Origin: Erythroxylum novogranatense
Lineage: Eukaryota; Streptophyta; Magnoliopsida; Malpighiales; Erythroxylaceae
Length of the DNA: 64,000 nt
Reading direction: 5' to 3'
NCBI GenBank assembly: GCA_029891385.1
Contig: CM057235.1
Coordinates: 17,855,620-17,919,619 of the forward strand
Part shown: positions 46,900 through 60,232 of the stretch, one piece after another
How positions within the stretch are numbered: position 1 is the first letter of the stretch
Layout: each line of letters opens with the position of its first letter
Notes under the pieces: model-generated
Database searches by the model: none
What the model saw: the letters and a program-made list of their open reading frames with translations, nothing else
Told to the model about the DNA's origin: nothing
Translations under genes and position numbers: made by a program

Positions 46900-48020
46900 C
46901 AACTAATATTCAAAAGTCCAAAAATATATCTAGTTGTGCAAATTTTGGATGCTAGACCTTATGTCTCAAAATTAAGATCTTATCTCTTGTTGAATTTGTT
47001 TTACATCCTGCTAAAATTGCGGAGTATTAGTGGCAAGGGACTTAACTATATCTTCCAATGATGTACCTAAGTAGGAAGAAGAGGCTTAAGGTCTGGGTTG
47101 AAATTGATGTGCTCTTTATGGCCTATGTGGGAAGTAGTTCTCCTACCTATTCCCTTCATAACTCGGGTTTTGATGATCTCCCTAACTTGGTTTATAAGTT
47201 TGGGAATATAGGTTGTATTAATGAAACAAATTTCCCCCTACAGTATTGACTTACTTTATGTTTTCATCTTACAAAGTTGGACTCTTATTTATTAGGTGGT
47301 TCGCATTTACACATATACTGCGAGCTTTTAGTTGTCCCTTCCTTTATAGTAATTTATCTAACAAAAGATGTTGTTTCATCTAAATTATCTTCTATGAATG
47401 AATTGTTTACCTCATTTACCCTATGAACATCATTGTTAATGCCAAAATATTGAGTGTTCCTTACCTTACACTTGATTAAAGATCTAACCTTTACATGATT
47501 TTTTCCACACAATGCTCCACCACTTGTTGCTTCTACTAAGTTCTTATCCTTAGCTAATAATCCTTTATATAAGTATTGGATAAATATTCATTTTATGATA
47601 TTTTTATGAACTTCTTGAAGCATTCCCACTTGTAAAGGAATTCTCTATGATATTGCTTTATCCTACAAATCCCTTTCTTTATTTCAATTGTCTTGGATGT
47701 TGAAAAGTACTTCTCTAAAAATAGCCTCTTCATTTTGATCCATGTGCTCACACTCCTTGCAAGGAAATCAAAAGGTTAATCTTTTGATGCATCCTTTAGT
47801 AAAATAGAAAGGCTCTCAACATAATATGCTCTTTCGTCACCCTTAGAGATTTCATACTAAGACAGACCACATTAAGCACCTTGACATGCTTGTGAGCATC
47901 CTTAGTTGCAAAACCATGAAAGTTTGGCTAAAGATAGATTAATCCGTACTTAATTTTAAAGGTAATATGTTCAACAAACTCTCTTAGCTTCTTCTAAATT
48001 GATTATTTGCTCAATTCAAG
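46900..48020 (-). pseudogene. Athila-type gag remnant
   Basis: Minus-strand reading in order: 'EHITFKIKYGLIYL', 'PNFHGFATKDAHKHVKVLNV', 'VCLSMKSLRVTKEHIMLRAF', 'LIQYLYKGLLAKDKNLVEAT', 'SGGALCGKNHVKVRSLIK' and 'LEDIVKSLATNTPQF'. This is the capsid of non-chromovirus Ty3/gypsy (Athila-group) elements. Stops and frameshifts occur throughout, and the pol region that should follow (below 46900) is absent. It is on the opposite strand from the Athila remnant at 22.6-30 kb and is a separate insertion. Confidence 0.8.
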
Positions 48021-48249
48021 AAGTTGCTCTGTTTTCCATGTAATCTTTGCAAGGTCATTTCGATCTCGATATTAAATTGTACAGGGTCTTAATGAGAAGA
48101 TATTGTCACTACCATACACAAACACTAACAAATTTAAAAAGTTCAAGAAACAACTATAAAAACAAATTATAAACAAATATACATACAAAAAATCAATTAA
48201 TATTAAAAAACTAATCATTTCACTACCAAAATTCTTGATGCATGTCGAA

Positions 48250-50980
48250 CACACCAGAAAATAGACCTAACTCTGTACAACTAAATTTTCCGTAGTGGTG
48301 AGCAAGGATCATATCCACAAAGAGTATGTTTTTAGAGGGAAGGTGGTTTGGTTTAATTCAATTAACAAAATAAAGTAAAACTAAATAAAGAACAATAATT
48401 CAATGACCAAGGATCATATCCACAACGAGTATGTTTTTAGAGGGAAGGTAGTTTGGTTTAATTCAATTAACAAAATAAAGTAAAACTAAATAAAGAACAA
48501 CAATTCAACAAAAGTCACGCTAATCGCAGGGTCTAGACAGGTCTATAAATGTGTAGCATTACCTTTTAACTAGTAGAGAGACTGTTTTTTTATAAACCCA
48601 CAAGAAAAATATTTAAAATTAAATCAATAATGTAATAATAATTTAAAAGATATAGATATAAATATTAGAAAATAAAATAAAAATAAATAAATATGTATAA
48701 GTAGAAATATAAAATAAATAATAAAATAAATATAGAACAAGGTGATAACAAGAATAAAAGATAAAATAAGTAAATGAATACACAAACAAGGAAGGAGACA
48801 AGTAAATAAATAAATCAATTAAGTTATTATGAGAAAACATTTAGGTTACATGTTTAGGCTAAAAACATGACATAAGCCTTCAAAGAAAATCTTTAAAAGA
48901 TATGAGAATCTTTACCTTCATCCTAATACGTGAAAATTTGCTATTATTTAGGCCTTCTTTTTCTCCTATTATAGTGTCTAAATACAATCTTCTCATATCT
49001 TCTCACTAAAGTTTCAAGGTGTCTCCTCTTAACACGAACCACTTAAGCCTTGTCTCTCTTAATTTTTTATTAACATTAGCCACCTTTAATTTATCTCTTA
49101 CCATTCTCTTACCATTATATCAGATCTTACCTCTTCTAGTAAGGTTGCTCATCCAATGGAGCATCCTCATCTTCACCACCATTAACTTATAACTATGAAC
49201 ATGTTTGATAAGCCAATACTTTAGCTCATAGAGCACAGTCTGCCTAATTGCTAAACAACAGAATTTATCTTTAAGCTTGAGTGGTATGTTCTTATCGCTT
49301 TAAACATTACAAATTTGCTATAATTAATTAATAGGTTTCAAATCCAATTTGCATTTTAATCTTAACCTTTAAATGAATATGCATAATTAATTGTCATGTT
49401 ATTTTTGTATTTCTCTTTGAGACTGTTGACCATAGATTAAAAATAAGCCTTTTTAATCCCACTTTTCCCTTAGGTTTTATTTCATTAAAACAAGCTCTTT
49501 AGCTCATTTTTGTTCTTGTTCTTCGAATTTGTGAGAAAACAAAATATGGGCTAAAATAAGTATCTTAAGTGCATCATAACATTCTAAGCATTAGCGAATA
49601 TGTAATCAATTAAGCACCTATCAATAAGTTACCATAACAACATCATTTTTAAAACACGAGAAGGTAAGAAAAATAATATGCAAGACAAAGAAATCATTAT
49701 TTTACCTTAAACTAATCTTTAATATACCGCTATAACAAACTTTTACTATTTTAAAAGACCCTACAAAAGAACCATAACATTGATTTAAATGCCAAGCTAT
49801 CTAATATATTTATAAGAATTCAAAAGCATAAAAATAATAAATATGATGAGATAAAAGTGAAATATAGTATGAAAATCATGTTCACTTATTTACCCTTACC
49901 AAACTGAAACTAAATGTGGAGTAAAACTAAAAAGAAAATGGATCAACAATAAACACTAAAAATTACCTAAACTAAACACTAAACTACTATAATAAAAATC
50001 ATGACCGAGACTACATAAGGAAAAACAAGGACATAAACCAATAGAGAAATCAAAGTATTAGAGTAAGGAAAATAATTCAAAAACACATTGAAATATTAAA
50101 CTGTAATCAAGATATTGCCAAACCCTAAAAAGAAAGATCTAGGATAAAAGATACAACTGACATGTCTAAAATGAAAATTATAGAAACAAGATTAAGATGA
50201 GTACCTAAAACATGAAAAATAGGAGAAATTACAATGGCACATGGGTGTTTTTCTTCTACCAACAACGTCATCATAGGTATATATGTGTTTTTGTTCTTTC
50301 CTCCCCTTTGTTCCTCAACACCTGAAATAAATGCCAAGCATTGAAAAGTTATCTTAATATCTTATCATAAATTTGGTATGACAAAAAGATAAGTAAGAAC
50401 AACAATAAAAGAAAGCTACCCATTAACCTTACCAAGACATATTAACATCAGAGAAAAGGGCTTTAAAAAGGACAATTGGTAACGGTTATGTAAAATAAAG
50501 ATGAGAAAAAGAAAAAAAGAAAGAAAAGCAAACCCTAATGGTTCAACAAAGGATGAATCCATATGACATCATGAAAATGAGACAAGGTAAGGTTTGTTTG
50601 GGGACGAACATGAGCTATAATCTTAAAAGAAAAAAATAATAGCTAAACATCACTAAAATTCATAAGAAGAAATTAATTTTCCTTTAGCTACTACTAAAGA
50701 AGAAGACCACTTTGGAGGAAAACTGAGGGCTTCTACTAGTGATTCTCATTGAGTCCACTCCATAAAGAAAAAAGGAGAAGACAACTAGGAACCAGCATAG
50801 TGGCCTAGCTTAGACAACAAAACGACACCCCCATTCATAAATCTCTTTCTTTTTCTTTTTTTATTTATTTCCTTCTATTATCTATTTCTTAAAATATTTC
50901 CCTCCTTTTATTGGAAAATAATTGAATCATATTTATAGAAGTTAGAAATGTAGTATAAAGCAAAACTAAGTGACTTATCA
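48250..50980 (-). mobile_element. Probable 5' LTR and leader of the minus-strand Athila element
   Basis: On the minus strand a possible LTR start 'tgataagtcacttag' lies at 50980. A typical Athila LTR end region 'ctctttgtggatatgatcc' lies near 48310, upstream of gag as expected for a 5' LTR. The inside is very AT-rich with no gene. Without a second LTR the ends are estimates. Confidence 0.45.
48303..48511. repeat. 105 bp direct tandem duplication
   Basis: 'caaggatcatatccacaa' begins at 48303 and again at 48408. The two units agree almost base for base through 'aataaagaacaa' and 'aattcaa', differing at about four sites. Confidence 0.9.
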
Positions 50981-51039
50981 GCTACTATCAAAGAGGCATA
51001 AACAAAGGGTGGTCAACACTATCTAAATGGCATTACAAT

Positions 51040-53238
51040 GTAGAGGATACTAACTAGAAATAGGACGGAAAAAACAACCTTAAATTCCCTATCTCCTTCT
51101 CGTTCCTATGCTTAGGTTGTTCTGACCATTAATGGCAATGGCATTGTATTTCACATAAGAAAATTCTCTAATAAATGATATGATTTTTTTGTAGGGATGG
51201 CTCCATCCAACCTACTATTATTTTCCTTCCATATAAGGTACTTCACAGCCTTGAAACAACATTTAAAAAATTAGGTGTCTCCATCGTATAATATCATTCC
51301 AATCATTAGCTATGTAATAAAAACGAAAGAGGTTAAGAAGTTTTATCAAAATGTCTTGAGTATATAAGCAACCTCAGAAAAGGTGATTAAGGCTTTCTAT
51401 GGAGTGGTTGCATAACTTACTATTTGATTTAGGAACACTGAACTTCAGTATGTCCTTGGTTGCCAGTCTTCTCATCGTTGCTAACCAAAAAATGAAAATG
51501 AGCTAGAAATATACTTGTGCCTTAAACCATTTTATACCAGGGTTTGATTAAGAGATTATTAGCTTCCAATAGATTCCGTTTGTATGATCGAAGGCTAAAA
51601 TATATTTTATATGTTGTTTATTGGATAATATCAGGAATTGAGAATTTTATAAGATATGTAGGCATGTTTTTCAATATATCATTTTCTCCTCTATTGGAAT
51701 GAAAGGATCGGTACCAATTTATCTCCTTGATTATTGACCTTAGTCCTATGAGGAATTAAATTCCTCAATGATATATAGGACGGAAGTTTATATAATAGGC
51801 CCAATTTATGACATTAATCATACTAAAAGAAGGTGTTTTACGACATGTAAGTGAGTGTATCCCTTCTCTTACTTGAAGAATTATAGGGTCCAAGACATAT
51901 TGGAATTTATTGGGATATTCCATATCCTCTATGCTTTCAACGTTATATGTGTATCCAATTGACCTATAAGTCTTCTTTGTCCTTACATAATTTCTATAAT
52001 CATTTTGCAATTAAGGCTTTGCATAAGAGTCTAAGAAGTAATGCCAAGTCCCTTAAATTGTTTAGACTGATAAATTATGATCTATTTCACCTTGGGAGCC
52101 TTTTATAGCTACTAATTTCACCCCTATAAAAAATCTCAATCATTTCTTATTAATTTCCTTCATAATTCCTTAAGCAAGAGCCATATGTGAGCAATAATTT
52201 ATTGAAAGGTTCATGAGGACAAATATAACTAATTGTTGTCTTTCTCCATAGCTTAAGAATTTACTAGATTAGTTGTTAATCCTCTTATTGATGAAGTCTA
52301 CGAGAAGGAAACAGTCTATAACGAATAGATATTTCTTATAGGTAGGAACTCCTAAGTATTTAAAAGGTAATTCAGCTAATTGAATGCCTTTAGACAATAT
52401 CAAATTACATAGTTGAGGAGATGAAGAAGCTTTTACTTTGATTATAACTCAACCCATATACGACCTTGAAGTGATTCAGTGAAGATATGAGCAAGTTGAT
52501 GGAAGGTTGAGAGGCTCAACATGAGAGAATGAGATCTTCTGGAAAAAAAAAAAAAGGTGAACACTCTTCTATTTGGAGCAATTATAATGATATTTAAATC
52601 TTGGTTCTGTTGATATTTTTACTCCTACAATTCTAGTAATGACCTTCATGCTGATGAAAATTATAAGTCGAGGAAAAGGGATCACCTTACCTTAATCCTA
52701 GTCCCTAAGCAACTTTGAATAATATTGTAGGTTCTCTATTAATGATGACTAAATATAAGACTATTGTAATATAAGCCTATATCCATTAGACAAATCTATT
52801 AGGTAACTAAGAGTTAGCAAGGTGTCAAGTATAAAACTCCAGTTAAGTGAATCAAAGGCCATAATAAAATCAATCTTAACTACTCAATTTTTGAAAATTT
52901 TTGGACTTCTATAGCCTCTGAACATCTCCTATGTTGTAAGTATGTTGTGTTCAATGGATCATCCATATATGAAAGTAGTTTAGGTTCAATTAATCACCTA
53001 CTTTAGATGATCTCACATTCTATGAGCAATCTCTTTATAAATGACTTTGTAAACAAATCACAACATGAAATAGGTCTGAACTCATTGAGAGTGTTTGTAG
53101 AGAGGAACATGGGAATCAGAAAAAATGTCTTGTTTAGTGTTTTGACAATTCTACCATTTTAAAAGAATCAACACACTACATTAAACACTAGGTCACTTGC
53201 CATACTCCAGGTCCATTGGAAAAATCTAGAGTCAAAAC
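51040..53238 (-). pseudogene. LINE ORF2 reverse transcriptase and C-terminus, 3' part
   Basis: Minus-strand pieces across several frames: 'VNEFRPISCC'-like 'LNEFRPISCCDLFTKSFI' near 53080, the catalytic region 'PEDLILS' near 52540 where the Asp-Asp box has changed next to a T13 run, 'LAELPFKYLGVPTYKKYLF' near 52350, and 'LATKDILKFSVPKSNSKLCN' near 51440, a zinc-knuckle (zf-RVT) counterpart. It is heavily decayed and cannot be functional. The T-rich stretch at 50840-50880 on the plus strand could hold the poly(A) tail. The body is continued at 54725-55330 after a hAT insertion. Confidence 0.75.
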
Positions 53239-54724
53239 TAGAGGTGTTCATGGTAGGATAACCTGACCCGTTCATAAATAACCTGAACCTGAACCTGAAC
53301 CTGAATATCAGGTTCGGCAATTTCACGAACCTAAACCTGAACCTGAACCTAAAGAACCTATAGGATCAGTTAACCTATTTTCAGGTTCGGTTCTTAGGGT
53401 AACCAGAACCTATTCATATCAATATATATGACAAAAATTATTAAAAAAAATTGGTGAAAACAAATACAAATTATTCATAAAAGTATGTTTATAAAATCCA
53501 TCAAAGATTAATCTAATATGTTAAACCCAAGCAAAGTAAAAATAAGCCAAACAATATCTTATAAAAGATCTATACTAAAAAAAAGAGATAAACTATTAAA
53601 CAATTATTCTTCGAATAAGATGGTAGGATGGTAGTTTGAGAGATAAAAGCTTAAGAAGTGACTATAGGATGAAAAATTGAATGGAATTTTTTTTCTTTTT
53701 TTAACGAATAAAATGACCTTTAATTTTTCTTTGTTTTCATCGAGGGAAAAACCTTTCAAACTTCAATGGTTGATATTTGATAAAAGATCAATTGTGATTC
53801 AAGCAATCTTAGCAATAAATTTTCAAGGTTTGTATTAAGACCGTTAGATTGAATTACTTTTTTTAGAAGAACTGAATTTACAAGTGATCTTGGCAATTTT
53901 ATCAATTATTCATATAAGAACAAACTATATTGTCATATCAATGATTCATATAAGAACAAACTACATTGCTTGTTCTCAATTTAAATATTAAAATGATTGC
54001 TATTCATTATATTAACAAAATTGAACACAAAACCTTACGCGTTTCTTAATAAACTTTTAATAGAGTTCTCTATTACTTTCCAATCAAAAGTGTTTTGATA
54101 AATAAAACTATGTTTGTATTTGTACAAGACAATATTATTATATGCTTATTATTTATTAGCAACTATATTATATATTTTAAGAATCAGATTACTTGCTTGT
54201 TTAATGTTTATAATATCTCATAAATATCTAAGCTAATATATGTTCCTTCAAAACTAAAATTGTAGGATTTTTAATAAATGTGTTTTACACTTATTAATTT
54301 CTTTAATTAATCTCTAAATGATTATATTATTTTAGTCAAATAATTTTTCCAATTAATAGTTTAATACTTTGATCAATAACTTTAACACATATTAATTACT
54401 ATTTGAAGTAGAAGTATTGAGTGTTATGCATTAGTTGTTACTTATAATAGCAATGTTCAAGATTAACGTTTAATAACATAGAATTAAAGTAGTTTTTTTC
54501 TCTTCTTTTTTTACTCAAGAATTAATATAGTAAATACTAGTGCATTTATTATTATTAATGTCCTCTTAAACTGTATATAAATATATGATAGATTTTTTGG
54601 GTGTTTCAGGTTCATGTTTAAACCTAGAACCGCAAATTAGAAACCTGAACCTGATTTTTCAGGTTCGGTTAACCTTGTTTACAGGTTCGGTTCACAGGTT
54701 CGCGGGTTTTCTTGAACACCCCTA
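53239..54724. mobile_element. Non-autonomous hAT element (1486 bp), TSD gtcaaaac
   Basis: Termini are 'tagaggtgttcatgg' and the complement of 'cttgaacaccccta', with 8 bp duplications 'gtcaaaac' at 53231-53238 and 54725-54732. The subterminal parts carry repeated 'aacctgaacctg' and 'caggttcggtt' words, the usual transposase-binding layout of hAT elements. The inside is AT-rich without a transposase reading frame. It interrupts the minus-strand LINE, whose reading resumes across it, so it is younger than that LINE. Confidence 0.93.
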
Positions 54725-55330
54725 GTCAAAACCATCAGGGCCAAGACATTTGTTGAGATGGAATGGGGAGAGAGTGTATCTAATCTCCTCTTTATTAACT
54801 TCCTTAGCACGATTAAAGTGAGTCTGATTAGGTATTGAATTAGACAGATAGCTGATAATCTCTTGAGGAACAGGAGTGATGTTGTTAGGAGTCTTCAAGA
54901 TAGTTTTAAAGTGATTATAGGCTGAAGTCCACAAGTCCTCTTGTGATTGAATTGTATTATCTTCATTATCTTGGAGTGAAATGATCATGTTTTTGTTTCC
55001 TCTAGATTAAATTGAGTTGTAATAAGATGTGGTATTCCTCTCACCTTCCTTCAGCCAAAGCATTCATGATTGTTTCCTTAATTGGGAGTCTTTAGTTCTT
55101 AAGGAGATAATATAGTCCTTAATATGACATAAGGATCTCTATGATTAAATGCTTGTTTCTCCTATTAAGTAATGAGTGATTCTAGAGAAATGTCTTTAGC
55201 TATCTATACCAGATCAATACTTCCTTTTTGCAGTTTCTTCAATTATGTTTGATAGCTTTCAAACTCTAAATACATCTATAAGCCTTAGAAATTGTTCGAG
55301 CGATTGACAAACCTTTTGAAATGGCTTATA
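54725..55330 (-). pseudogene. LINE ORF2, part before the RT core
   Basis: The minus frame at 54988-54722 reads 'MIISLQDNEDNTIQSQEDLW', 'IPNQTHFNRAKEVNKEEIRY' and 'LSPFHLNKCLGPDGFD', the segment that leads into LINE RT ('GPDGF' is the usual entry). Upstream, 'SQLRKQS' and 'LKEGERNTT' continue it in other frames to about 55330. Endonuclease was not found. Confidence 0.8.
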
Positions 55331-55906
55331 TAAACCCTAGAGCTCAAAAAAGATAATTAAAGAATCTAAATGGGGACTTTCTTTTGTTGGAACTATTGGC
55401 ATTCCTTGATGAATATAGGAGAGTGATGAAAATGGAGAACTTGAAGTTATACATTGAGAATAAAAGAATACCATAATAGAACAAGAAGTTAAAGAAGAGA
55501 ACGATTTTTCTTCATCAAAATAATTAAGCTTTGTTATTGTAATGTTGGAAGTAAAAAATGAAGATATGGCAAGTAATTTGAAGATAGAGAAACAGAGTGA
55601 AAGGTGAGAAGAGAGAGAGAGGAGAAAAAGAGAAAAGATTTGATTTTTTTAAAATTATTTTTTGACCTCACTTGGCTTATAAGATACACATGATAAAAAT
55701 TCTTATAAAAAATGCCAGTATATTTTTATAATGGAGTATTGTCAAAGAAACTAAATTAAAATTCAAACTGAACATTTATAAAACGTAAAGATTTTTTTGA
55801 ACGTATCAACATTTAAATTTAAATCAAATTTTAATAAAACATTAAAACATAGTGCATTTATATTTTTCTAATGAGAGTTGGCAAAATTGAATAGTCAAGG
55901 AATTAT
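55331..55906. other. Unassigned sequence left of the solo LTR
   Basis: Purine-rich at 55560-55640 ('gagagagagaggagaaaaag'), otherwise AT-rich. No gene recognised. The TSD copy 'attat' lies at 55902-55906. Confidence 0.35.
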
Positions 55907-58900
55907 TGTAACATCCCATCACTGATGGGAAGGGTAAAATAGTAATTTAGAACGGGTTATGAGTATTTAGACTTGTCTCGACACGTTTATGCATAATATG
56001 GCCTCCATATATACATGAATAGAAATTTTTGCACATGCACATGATTGTACATGTATTCATGACATTTCCTAGCATATGTGTTTATAAATGTGTTTGTCGT
56101 GAAAAATATGATTTTGTGCTTGAAAATTGAATTGAAGTGGATTTTTGTGTGTTTTACATTTTTTGAAAATTTTAGAAATTTTTCTGAAAATTTTCGGGAA
56201 AATTTTTCATACCGAAAAAATTGTCAAGTGACAGACTGATTTGATTTTTAGTACTAAAAATGACTGTCTAATGGCACTAAAAAATTAGATACATGATTTT
56301 AGGATTTATTATTTTGAGCTATTAGAATTTTAGGACAAAATTGGACTAGAATTTAGACTTTAATTGGAGAGAAATTAAATGGAGGATTGAGAGTGTGACA
56401 TGTGGCAAGTGACACATGTCACTTGCCTAACTGTGACATGTGGCAAGTGACACATGTCACTTGCCTAACATGCCACCTTGTCTTACTTTATAAAAGCCCA
56501 TTTCCTTCTTATTCTCGATGCTTCCATATTTGAAGACAAAATCCTTTGGTCTTCTTTTTCCTCTCATCCGTAGCTTTCATTTCTTCTTCTTCTTCATTGG
56601 TTTTCTCCTTCTTTTTCGTTGGTATAGCTACTCATCTTCACCCACACAAGAAACCCTCCTATGCCACTTGCTTCCTCTTCCTTTGTTTACAAAAAAAATC
56701 CTAACTTCAGCCTTGAAAGATGGTGATCGTATATGGTAGGGGAAACTAGGAAGTTTGTAAGAAGTTTGGGAGATTGATGAAGTGGAAGCTTGATTAGGTA
56801 AGTAATATGGTTTATTTGATGGTTTTGTAGTTAATTACATTAATTGTGATGTTATTTAAATTGAATTGCATGGCAATTGTGGTTGGACTATATAGGTGTG
56901 TGTGTATGGATGTCTTGCCTAGATGAATGACAAATGATGTAGAATTGGATGAATGTGTGTTGGAAAGGTTTTGGAAGTGAAAGTAAGTTTAGAGAGTGTA
57001 GGAAATGTATGAGTGATTGAATGAGTGATTGCTGCCATTTTGTGGACTAAAGTGCAAGGATAGGTTGTGGTTTAGTTATGGTAGATTTATGAGGTAAATT
57101 GAGTGAGAATTGGATTAGAAATGGTATGGAAGAGGTAGAAATTGAGTTAGGTTGAGAATCTGAAAAAATGAATTTGTGTATGTTTCAATGTTTTGATCAT
57201 AATTTTTTATATGGTTAAGCAATTGAGATGAGGTTTGGCTTGAATTAAACTTGATAATTTTAGCTAGAATTCTTATGAAGGAAGTGATGTCCAATTGTAG
57301 CTTGAAGGGTTCTAAATTTTACCTTGAAAGTGGGCAATAAGTGCTGGATGTGTTCATGATTCTAATAGTGAAGATTTGTGACCTGAAACTTTGGAGAATT
57401 TTTTTAGGCTAACGTTGACAGATTTTGTGAAATTGATCTTCATGAAAGTTGAAGATTTTCTTGTTAGTTTTCTATCGCCACTAAGTATGACATTTTTCGA
57501 TTTTGAGATTGAAAGTTATGACTTGTGCAATTTTAGATGGTATTTCAAAGTATTAATGTGCTTTGTGTGTGAAATGTCTCTAAGTATAATTTTTTGGTTA
57601 CTGAACTGTGAAGCCAAATCTGGACTGTCGTGGTTTAAATTAACTCAAGTGATCTTATGGAAAGTTATAGAGGAATGTCTTAGCTTTGTAATGAGATATA
57701 ATATGCTAATTTTGGATGTAAGAATTGTAAGTTATGGATTTCTAAAGTATGGATATGGTTTAGGTAATATGTTGATTTAACAGTCTTTAACAGGTCAGCC
57801 ACAATCATGGGAGAATTTGACCTAGTTAGAAGTGGAATTTGTTTCTAAGTCCTTCATGAGAATTGTAGCATATTTTCTGATCTTTTCATTGATAGAAAGC
57901 TTGGAATTTTTGGACAATGGGATAGAAAGATTGTGGTACTGTTAGGATGACATGTGCAGGGCAAAAACTTTGATTGAGATTTTAACCCATTTAGAGGTTG
58001 AATTTGCTTTCAAGTTGTTCATGAAAGTTGTATAATATGTTCTGATCTTTCTTTTGATATAAAGCTTGGAATTTTTGTCAAAGGGAATGGGAAGATATGA
58101 TTTTTGGAAAAATGTGCATTGTTTTGGATGATAATGAGTAGGCAGTAACTTTGAGTGTATTTTTGACACCCTTAGAGGTGGAATTGGTTTTCAAGCCCTT
58201 CAAGGAACTTATAGGGTTTTCTGTTATCTTTCTAATGATACCAAATTTGTCACATTTGGACACTTGTGTGAAAAGTTAGGTTTTGTGAAAGAAGAGAGGG
58301 AAATAGGTGTAAATGTGATTTTCTTTTAATTGTAACTTTTTGTTCTAATTTAACCCTTTTGCTATTCTGTTGTGTATAATTTTGTCATCTGACCTCAAAT
58401 TGACTCGATTTTTTAGGCGTCAGATTCGTAAGTCATTTAATTGCTCCTCATGAGAATTTGTGAATTTTTAGAGATGAAATTGGCGTGGATCAATTAGGTC
58501 AAAGTTATAGAACCGAGTAATTATTTTTCTGGTCCGTGTTTTAGCAATAATTGGACCTATAGAGGTCCGAATTGAGCGATTTTGGTGTCTTTGGACTTCT
58601 AATAGTTAGAGAAAATTTTTGTGATAAATATTTATGAAATAATAACAGGAATGTCACGAACATGCATTGTACACATTTTAATTGCTACATGTGCATTTTT
58701 AAATATTTCTGATTGTACATTTTGTAATGTTTGTATATTTTGACTGTTATAGAGGCGCTTCTGGAACGTCTACCCACTGACGCTGTCGAGACTTCCAAGC
58801 ATTAGCTCGGAAGCTATTTGTGAGTGACCTAGATAGTTTCTCAATTATTATTTGCTTATAATTCTGTGTTTATAATTATGTGGAGTAATGGTGGGATTGT

Positions 58901-60227
58901 GATTCTGATTGTGGATTCCGGACAGAAGGTCTGATGTATTGGGGAGTTATGACATAGAAGTGTTACTTGTATGGGAATTTGTGAACTACTTGCTTATGAT
59001 GTGATAAATTTTAACACGTGTGTAGATTGTGACTTATATTGTTACATGTGCATTACATGCATGAATGCATGATCAGATAATGACAGTTGTGACCGATACA
59101 GCCACCGAGAGCTAGAAGCTCAATGTATTTGGGCCTCGAGCCCACAGTGATTCAGAGCGTCAGGCTCAATAATTAATGTACCCATATTGGGACAGTTTAC
59201 GCGCTCGATCACAACACCGTAATAAATTGGAAAAGTATCACATACGCATTTGATTGAATCTCTTTGATTAAGTGAAAGGCAAAATACCTTATACTTATGT
59301 GATAACAATCATGTGGTACTTCTGAATGTGAAATTACAAAATTTGGGTGATGTGATTGATACGTGTCGGACTACGGTCCGATAATATCTGAAAGTGAGTG
59401 GAAATGACTGCTGTATCACATGACATAAGTGCATCAAATATAATGGCTGTTGTGACCAAAGTCGCCACCGATCAGAGCTTTAAGCTCAACGAGTGAAAAT
59501 GAGCTTCGAGCTCATAAGAGATTCAAAGCCTCAGGCTCAATGTTTAATGAATCATGTATCCACCAATGGATAAGGGACAGTTATTAATGAGCCCTACAAG
59601 GGACAATTTAGGCACTAGATCACAGCAAAATAAGAATTGAAAAGTGAGTCTCATGTGCATGTATCGATTATGAATAATGTGAACATGAAATTCTGTGAAT
59701 GTGTGAATGTGAAATATTGTGAATATATGCACTATGAAATAATGTGAGATGTATGAAAATTGTGTTATGTGATTGGGGTGAACTATCGATGATGGTCACT
59801 CACTGAGTTCGCAAAACTCACCCAAAATTTGTAATTATTTTTCAGGACCCAGACGAATACTCCGTTAGGCAACGGGCGTATAGCAACCGCATGAGAGTGA
59901 GAGAAGAGGTTGTGGATCAGTTCATGTCTACATTAGTATCTGATAAATTCTTTATAAAATTGTATTTTCTGAATTTTTGTACAAATGATTCGGTCAATTT
60001 GTAAAGTCACCGGACTGAATTAATTTGTATTTATAAAGGGGTCGATCATTGTACTTACTGTGATTGTGTATGTTATTTGATTTCTGCATAGTGTATGTTG
60101 TGTTTTAAACCAAAATAAAATTTATACTGAGTTTGACTGAGTGATGTAGCACACCACCCTCGCAGGACACGAACTCGGGTATCACCATCGATGTCGGGTT
60201 CAGGTCATACGAGAATGGGGTGTTACA
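55907..60227 (+). mobile_element. Solo A-type LTR (4321 bp), TSD attat
   Basis: It starts 'tgtaacatcccatcactgat' and ends 'gagaatggggtgttaca', with 'attat' at 55902-55906 and 60228-60232. The start differs from the LTR at 7933 by only one base in the first 20, and internal order (degenerate ~180 bp 'catgaaagttgta' units at 57240-58260, hairpin cluster at 59103-59180 and again at 59472-59545) is the same. No internal domain remains. A 129-codon open frame at 57391-57780 lies in the repeated units and is not a gene. Confidence 0.94.
56404..56465. repeat. Duplicated 24 bp hairpin inside the solo LTR
   Basis: An inverted repeat with 11 bp arms ('ggcaagtgaca' and 'tgtcacttgcc') and a 2 bp centre occurs at 56404-56427 and 56442-56465, a 38 bp period. 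It is absent from the LTR at 7933. Confidence 0.9.
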
Positions 60228-60232
60228 ATTAT

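Noticed and set aside
48624..48840. Two overlapping frames rich in Ile, Tyr, Leu and Phe
   Set aside because: Low-complexity AT-rich sequence read on the minus strand; no conserved motif, inside a probable LTR.
57391..57780. 129-codon open frame
   Set aside because: Falls in degenerate LTR repeats of a solo LTR bounded by TSDs; no family resemblance and not open in the sister LTR.
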